Shown here: positions 22,041 through 26,501 of the stretch, piece by piece | Numbering within the stretch: the first letter of the stretch is position 1 | Layout: each line of letters starts with the position of its first letter | Source of the DNA: Vulcanimicrobiota bacterium | Lineage (GTDB): Bacteria > Vulcanimicrobiota > Vulcanimicrobiia > Vulcanimicrobiales > Vulcanimicrobiaceae | Length of the DNA stretch: 26,501 nt | Assembly (NCBI GenBank): GCA_030038335.1 | Contig: JASHPC010000124.1 | Coordinates: 1-26,501, forward strand | Direction of reading: 5' to 3' | The notes under the pieces: model-generated | The model's input: the letters and a program-made list of their open reading frames with translations, nothing else | Database searches by the model: none | Told to the model about the DNA's origin: nothing | Made by a program: the position numbers and the translations under genes

Positions 22041-22777
22041 AGCCGAAAACTCTCGCCGAGATAGAACTCGCGCGCGATCGGAGAGTCGAGAACTTCTTGC
22101 GCGGTTCCGGAGACCTGTATGGTGCCGTTGTTCATGATGTATGCCCGATCGACGATTGCGAGCGTCTCGCGCACTTGATGGTCGGTGATGAGAATGCCGA
22201 TTCCGCGATCGCGCAACTGCCGAATCATCGCTTGAATGTCCGCGACGGCAATAGGATCGATGCCGGTGAAAGGCTCGTCGAGCAGCAAGAACGAGGGATC
22301 GATCGCGAGCGCACGAGCGACTTCGACGCGCCGCCGCTCGCCGCCGGAGAGCGCGTCACCGCGTGCGTTGACGAACGCACGCAACCCGAACTCCTCGAGT
22401 AACTCCGGAAGGCGGCGTTCCTGCTCCTCGTACGGAACGCCGTTCTGTTCCCAAATGAGCCGAATGTTGTCGCCCACGGAGAGCCTGCGAAAGATCGAGT
22501 TCTCCTGCGCCAGGTAGCCGATCTTGTTTCGAGCGCGTTCGTACATCGGGCGGTTCGTGAGGTCGATCTCGCGCTCGCCATCGAAGAGAACGACGCTGCC
22601 GCCGTCAGGTTTCACGAGGCCGACGGTCATGTAGAACGTCGTCGTCTTTCCGGCGCCGTTCGGCCCGAGTAGTCCGACGACTTCGCCGACGTTTACCTCC
22701 GCGCTGACGCCATTGACGACGATACGCTCGCCGTAACGCTTCACGAGTCCACGGACGCGAATCGTTCGTCCGCTCAC
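22037..22777 (-). CDS. lptB: LPS export ABC transporter ATP-binding protein LptB
   Basis: 246 aa. Walker A LLGPNGAGKTT, Q-loop GYLAQENSIFRRL, signature LSGGERRRVEVARAL, Walker B FLLLDEPFTGIDP and the H-loop TDHQVRETL are all present. LYLAQE-like spacing and GIGILITDHQVRETLAIVDR are typical of LptB rather than other ABC proteins. It powers LPS extraction with LptF/G and LptC. The GTG at 22777 overlaps the lptC-like stop as GTGA. Confidence 0.96.
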   Translation of the reverse strand: MSGRTIRVRGLVKRYGERIVVNGVSAEVNVGEVVGLLGPNGAGKTTTFYMTVGLVKPDGGSVVLFDGEREIDLTNRPMYERARNKIGYLAQENSIFRRLSVGDNIRLIWEQNGVPYEEQERRLPELLEEFGLRAFVNARGDALSGGERRRVEVARALAIDPSFLLLDEPFTGIDPIAVADIQAMIRQLRDRGIGILITDHQVRETLAIVDRAYIMNNGTIQVSGTAQEVLDSPIAREFYLGESFRL

Positions 22778-23313
22778 TGCAGCCTCGCGTGGGTCATGTT
22801 GATGTCCGTGTCGACGCTATTCCCCGTCGCGCGCATGCCGCGGGGCGAGGTCATCTCGACGTGTCCTTCACCATGTATCATCTCCGTCGCCCGGTCGTAC
22901 TGCAGAGTGTCGCAGCTAAGCGTCATGCCTTCGCCGTTGTGCGCGTGCACGTGTCCGCTCAGCACGACGGTATTCGTCGCTTCGTCAACGATTGCTCTAG
23001 CGGAGTCCGCGACGAGCGTCGTTCCGCGTTTTCCGTAGAATGTCACGTGAACGTCAAAGAACGTTGAGACCGAAAGGCCTTGCCTGCCGTTGCTCTCGTA
23101 CGAGCGCGCGAGGAGATCGTAAACCTTCCGATTTCCGACCTGCCAGACCATGCGTACGGGTCGGGTTGCCGTTCCTTTGCCCGTAATGTGTAGCCACGGA
23201 CCACGGCCGACCCTCGTTGCCGAGGGCGACGGCGTCGCTTCCTGCCGGCCCGTGCGCGGATTGCACGCTGCCAGCATCGCCGCGGCGGCAAGCATTGCCG
23301 CAAGCCTACGCAT
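22774..23313 (-). CDS. lptC: LptC/LptA-type lipoprotein for LPS transport
   Basis: A 179-aa protein. A lipobox MLAAC (cysteine near residue 17) follows a hydrophobic signal, then a Thr/Ser/Pro linker. The rest has the OstA/LptC pattern: VWQVGNRKVYDLLARSYESN, VHVTFYGKRGTTLVADSARA and repeats VVLSGHVHAHNGEGMTLSCD and MIHGEGHVEMTSPRGMRATG, as in LptA/LptC jellyroll strands. LptC receives LPS from LptB2FG. The ATG at 23313 has GGAG 4 nt upstream and overlaps the upstream gene by 8 nt; an ATG at 23346 is possible but lies inside that gene. A lipoprotein form in place of the usual TM-anchored LptC is notable. Confidence 0.8.
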   Translation of the reverse strand: MRRLAAMLAAAAMLAACNPRTGRQEATPSPSATRVGRGPWLHITGKGTATRPVRMVWQVGNRKVYDLLARSYESNGRQGLSVSTFFDVHVTFYGKRGTTLVADSARAIVDEATNTVVLSGHVHAHNGEGMTLSCDTLQYDRATEMIHGEGHVEMTSPRGMRATGNSVDTDINMTHARLQ

Positions 23314-24538
23314 CGAACTCCGGGAGGCCGTACCGCGCGGCCGCAAGTGCGAACGCCATCGTCGGAAGCCATAACGCGAAGATCACGACGCTCACCGTGT
23401 CGATGAGCCCTTGCACGAGCGTTCCGACGAGTCCCGCCGCCGCTGCGAGCGCGATGACCGCATGGCGGCCATCGGCGGCGATGCGCCGATAGAGTTCGCG
23501 TGCAAAGCGCCACCACGTCCAAGCCGCTGCGGCAACGCCTACGATCCCGATCTCCGCGAGAAGCGTCAAATAGACGCTGTGCGCATGAAACGCCGTTGCA
23601 TCGCCGTCCGGCAGGCGCACGACGGCGTAGAGGTGCGAGAAGTCAAACGGTCCGACCCCGGTAAGAGGAAAGCGATCGACGATCTCGAGCGCGGTTTGCC
23701 AAATGGAAATGCGCGTGTAGTTCTCGCTCGGATTATGCGCAACGTTGAAGAGCAGCAGAACGGCGAGCAGTCCCGTTGCGACGATGCCGCAGGCAGCGAG
23801 AACGCCCGCTCCCCACGCGCGCGTGCGCAGCGCGACGAAGAACGCGATGGCGGCCGCCATTCCCATCCATCCTGCGCGCGAGAAGGTTAGCACGAACGCA
23901 ACGGCACCGCTCGCAAGCGCGAAAAAGGCAACCGCGCGCAACGCCCGGCTTCGCGTCGTCATGGCCACGCCGTACGCGATCGGTAGCAAGACGACGAGAT
24001 AGCCAGCGAGTTCGCCTGGAAGAACGAACGTGCCGATCGCGCGACCGTGCCCGATCACGTACTGCGCTACCGGCTCGCGCAACGCCACCATGACGATCGC
24101 CGCGAGTGACGCAAGCCCACACGCGCTCGTCATCGACCATGCGATCGCGCGTGCGAACGGCGGATCGCGATAATAACGAAGCGTGCCCAGATGCCAGACG
24201 ATGCCGAGCGCGAACACGCCGATGAACACGGCGCCGGCGCGCGGATCGAATCCGAGAAGCGCCGAGAGAATGCCGGCTGCGAACCATGCGAGCAGCGGTA
24301 GAAACGTCGGCGGACGCTCGCGCGGCGGCTGCAGCAGCTTGATCGCGAAGATGATGCCGATCGCGCCGAAGAGCGCGAGCAGCGCGGCTGAAACGGAGAC
24401 CGGAAGTAGCGCGATGCCCGGCGGCTGTACCTGCGTCAACATGATGAACGACGGGAAGAGCGGAACCGCGAGGTTCACCAAGACAAACGCGATTGGCGCG
24501 AGCCGGTGAAACGGCGATGGGACACTCGAGGACGTCAT
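23306..24538 (-). CDS. O-antigen ligase/polymerase family protein
   Basis: A 410-aa membrane protein with about 11-12 TM segments. The Wzy_C/WaaL region has LTFSRAGWMGMAAAIAFF, then a periplasmic loop RISIWQTALEIVDRFPLTGV and GPFDF with HAHSVYLTLLAEIGIVG, the conserved catalytic loop of this family. It joins O-antigen or another glycan to lipid A core, or polymerises repeats. Overlaps the LpxB-like gene as ATGA and the lptC-like gene by 8 nt. Confidence 0.9.
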   Translation of the reverse strand: MTSSSVPSPFHRLAPIAFVLVNLAVPLFPSFIMLTQVQPPGIALLPVSVSAALLALFGAIGIIFAIKLLQPPRERPPTFLPLLAWFAAGILSALLGFDPRAGAVFIGVFALGIVWHLGTLRYYRDPPFARAIAWSMTSACGLASLAAIVMVALREPVAQYVIGHGRAIGTFVLPGELAGYLVVLLPIAYGVAMTTRSRALRAVAFFALASGAVAFVLTFSRAGWMGMAAAIAFFVALRTRAWGAGVLAACGIVATGLLAVLLLFNVAHNPSENYTRISIWQTALEIVDRFPLTGVGPFDFSHLYAVVRLPDGDATAFHAHSVYLTLLAEIGIVGVAAAAWTWWRFARELYRRIAADGRHAVIALAAAAGLVGTLVQGLIDTVSVVIFALWLPTMAFALAAARYGLPEFDA

Positions 24539-25683
24539 GCGTACGCCACCTGCGCGATGCGCTCCGCAATTCGTCGCGCGCCGCCGGGAGCCCCCATTCG
24601 CGCCTTTCCCACCGCACCTCGCGAAGCGCGTAGCCGTTCGTCTCGTGCGAGCTCGACCAGTTCACGCGCAGCGGTTTCGACGTCGGCGTCGAGCAGCGTT
24701 AGCGCCTCGCCGAGGAGCTTCGCTTGGCGATGGCGGTACCAGCCGCGCCTGCGCGCGACTGCGAGAACGGGAATGCCCGCAGCGGCTGCCGCTTCGTTCG
24801 CAGTTCCAGCCTGACCGAGCGCGACGGCGGCACGGCGAAGCACGGGCCCGATATCGCCGCTCCATGCACGAAGCACGACGTGGCCCTCATGCACGACGTA
24901 AAACGGCACGAACGGCACCGTCGTGTGCTCGACGACGTGCGATTGTGCCTGCAACGTCGATTCCATTCGGCGTACGTCGATGCCGGGAGCGATCGAGAGT
25001 ATGCCGCCGAGGCCCGGTTGCGCTTTTGCCGCAGCGGCGCACGTATCCGTGAGAAACGCAGCGTCGGCATACGCGGGTTCCCGGCTGCCCGGTAACAGGG
25101 CGACGACGAATCGGAAGTCTTCAACCGCTGCTTCGAGCCCCGCATCGTCGCCTCCCGAGAAGAGATCGACGATGACGTTGCCCGGCGCTTCGGCGGGTAT
25201 GCCGGTGCGACGCAAGTCTTCCGCCGTCGCTTCGTCGCGGACGAACACCGCGCGTGCTCGGCGCAGCAATCGCCGCTCGCCAGGACCGTATGGCGCTACG
25301 AGCACGCTCTTTGCCGTTCCGACGTAGAGCACCGGAGAGCTCGCACGCGCGGCCATCGCGAGCGCGAACGCATCGCCAACTGCGATGACGACGGCGTAGC
25401 GCCCTCTCGCACCCTTGAGAAAACGCCATTGACGAATGGTCAAACTCGCTAAGCCGGCACGAAGGTCACGCACGACCGCAGGAACGTTTCCCATTGCGAT
25501 GAGACCGCCGCTCGGCATCGACTTGCGTGGCCCGACGTCGCGCGCGTGACGAGTGCGTACGTCTCCGACGAGCGCTACGTGATCGATGCAAATATTGGGC
25601 GCGACGTCGTGCAGTTCGGCGGCGATGCGGTCGGCAATGGCGATCTCACCGTGGCCGTTCGTCACGAAAAGGACGTCGCTCAC
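24535..25683 (-). CDS. Lipid-A-disaccharide synthase-related glycosyltransferase
   Basis: A 382-aa GT-B protein of the LpxB-related family (the type annotated as lipid-A-disaccharide synthase-related in Cyanobacteria). It begins SDVLFVTNGHGEIAIADRIA (the Gly-rich acceptor region), contains VALLPGSREPAYADA, where LpxB has GSR, and VALGQAGTANEAAAAAGIPV, the donor-binding loop with the G-T-x-x-E motif. The likely role is glycosyl transfer onto a lipid at the inner membrane, but whether it makes lipid A disaccharide is unknown. The GTG at 25683 overlaps the preceding stop as GTGA; the longer open frame to 26148 runs antisense through the metallophosphatase region and was not used. Confidence 0.88.
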   Translation of the reverse strand: MSDVLFVTNGHGEIAIADRIAAELHDVAPNICIDHVALVGDVRTRHARDVGPRKSMPSGGLIAMGNVPAVVRDLRAGLASLTIRQWRFLKGARGRYAVVIAVGDAFALAMAARASSPVLYVGTAKSVLVAPYGPGERRLLRRARAVFVRDEATAEDLRRTGIPAEAPGNVIVDLFSGGDDAGLEAAVEDFRFVVALLPGSREPAYADAAFLTDTCAAAAKAQPGLGGILSIAPGIDVRRMESTLQAQSHVVEHTTVPFVPFYVVHEGHVVLRAWSGDIGPVLRRAAVALGQAGTANEAAAAAGIPVLAVARRRGWYRHRQAKLLGEALTLLDADVETAARELVELARDERLRASRGAVGKARMGAPGGARRIAERIAQVAYA

Positions 25684-26414
25684 GGCGCGCCGAGAAGTGG
25701 AAGCAATCCAAAGCGCGTGATTCCGTAGCGCCGGCGCTGCGCGTCGTATTCCATCTCGGTGCGAGAGACGTAGCGTCCGTACGGCCCCGCGTGCACGATT
25801 GGGACGTTTCCCTCGTACGCCGGCTCGAAAAGCGTATCGTGCGAATGCCCGCCCAACACGAGGTCGATGCGGGGAACGGCACGCGCCAATTCGCGATCGA
25901 GCCGCAGGCCGACGTGCGAGAGCACGACGAGCGCATCGCCTTCCGGCACGTTCTCGGCGTACGGTGCGACCGCATCCGCGGGCGAGAGAAAACGCCAACC
26001 GAAAACACGTTCCCAACGGCTTGCGACCGGATACTGCATGATGAGCAGGCCGAGGACGTGCAGTCGTGCACCGTTTTCGTTCGTTTGAAAGACGAGCGAT
26101 GGAACGAACGGCAGGGTCCTTCGCTTCGTGTCCACGAGATTCGTGCATACGAGCGGGTGATACATCCGGCGCGCACGAGCGGCAAGCAGTCGAAAGAGAT
26201 AATGGTACTCGCGGTTGCCGATTGCTTGCGCGTCGTAGGCCGCCTCATCGATTTCTTTGACGATTGGTTCGCGCCGGTGGTAGACCGTCTGACTGCCTCG
26301 AAGCGAATCGCCGCAGTCGAATAAGAACCCCGGGTCGCGTTCGCGCAGCGTCCGCAGACGTGCGACGAAACCGCGGTGATCGTGCAGGTCGGACGTATGG
26401 TAGAGACGGATCAC
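25680..26414 (-). CDS. Metallophosphoesterase (5'-nucleotidase-like)
   Basis: A 244-aa calcineurin-like phosphoesterase with all metal-ligand blocks: HTSDLHDH, FDCGDSLRG, GNREYH, LSHVG, GGHSHD. The pattern is close to the N-terminal domain of 5'-nucleotidases (UshA/YfkN) without the C-terminal domain and without a signal peptide, so it is cytoplasmic. In this LPS context it might hydrolyse a UDP-sugar or lipid precursor (LpxH is a related fold), but sequence does not prove it. The GTG at 26414 has AAGGAGG 7 nt upstream and overlaps the upstream stop as GTGA. Confidence 0.88.
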   Translation of the reverse strand: MIRLYHTSDLHDHRGFVARLRTLRERDPGFLFDCGDSLRGSQTVYHRREPIVKEIDEAAYDAQAIGNREYHYLFRLLAARARRMYHPLVCTNLVDTKRRTLPFVPSLVFQTNENGARLHVLGLLIMQYPVASRWERVFGWRFLSPADAVAPYAENVPEGDALVVLSHVGLRLDRELARAVPRIDLVLGGHSHDTLFEPAYEGNVPIVHAGPYGRYVSRTEMEYDAQRRRYGITRFGLLPLLGAP

Positions 26415-26501
26415 GCCGAGTCCTCCTTGGCGATCCGCACTGCGAGCTCTGCGCAGCGCTGCATAGCACCAGACGCCCCAAGCGCCGCGCGCAGACGCGC
26501 G
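26411..26501 (-). CDS. C-terminal end of a probable glycosyltransferase (partial)
   Basis: The last 29 codons of a gene entering from the right edge, ending TGA 26413-26411. The residues include LRAALGASGAMQRCAELAV and then RIAKEDSA, resembling the terminal helices of MurG-like glycosyltransferases. The stop overlaps the next start as GTGA, so it is the upstream gene of the LPS operon. Too short for a firm call. Confidence 0.5.
   Translation of the reverse strand, partial: ARLRAALGASGAMQRCAELAVRIAKEDSA

Noticed and set aside
1..26501. CRISPR arrays, insertion sequences, tRNA or rRNA genes
   Set aside because: No regularly spaced repeats, transposase-like ORFs, terminal repeats or tRNA-like folds were found by eye.

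Overview
The window is a compact, high-GC chromosomal segment from a diderm (outer-membrane) bacterium. No rRNA or tRNA was found, so placement rests on gene content. The pairing of a DUF3084 protein with a YqgF-like nuclease, a 'lipid-A-disaccharide synthase-related' protein of the kind known from Cyanobacteria and Deinococcota, Lpt transport genes, and secreted proteins with Thr/Ser-Pro linkers suggests Eremiobacterota/Vulcanimicrobiota (WPS-2) or a relative. This placement is inference.

Layout. (1) 1-4822, minus: a tightly coupled five-gene operon (six-TM protein, DUF4129, DUF4350, MoxR AAA+ ATPase, DUF58 running off the left edge), the classic MoxR/DUF58 membrane-chaperone cluster. (2) 4875-7594: a MOSC protein; a winged-helix regulator with its partner membrane protein (minus), whose promoter carries a perfect 9-bp inverted repeat; a divergent GNAT acetyltransferase; and a prepilin-like protein. 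(3) 7632-10771: an accessory island of lower GC. It holds a hipBA toxin-antitoxin pair with a readable promoter and operator, a frameshifted relic resembling an abortive-infection protein, and a two-gene unit (an unknown 131-aa protein that resembles a detached polymorphic-toxin tip, plus a small membrane protein). (4) 11007-13449, minus: dnaX-ybaB-recR, the standard clamp-loader and recombination-repair operon. (5) 13582-16846, plus: recQ, with a Tudor-like tail, followed by a secreted protein of unknown function. (6) 16780-26501, minus: a run of twelve genes (the first cut by the right edge) for cell-envelope polysaccharide: MurG/LpxB-type glycosyltransferase end, metallophosphoesterase, LpxB-related protein, O-antigen ligase/polymerase, LptC, LptB, LptF/G, DUF3084, YqgF-like nuclease, outer-membrane beta-barrel, TPR-like protein and GT4 glycosyltransferase.

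Throughout, neighbouring genes overlap as ATGA or GTGA, indicating translational coupling. In the LPS operon this logic points to a rare CTG start (CTGA) for the LptF/G gene. Most long open frames opposite these genes are GC-rich shadows. The most unusual parts are the accessory island (hipBA with a Gln in place of the metal-binding Asn, the Abi-like relic, and the orphan toxin-like/membrane pair), the autoregulatory operator at 6403-6425, and the LPS-export operon that embeds DUF3084 and a YqgF-like protein.
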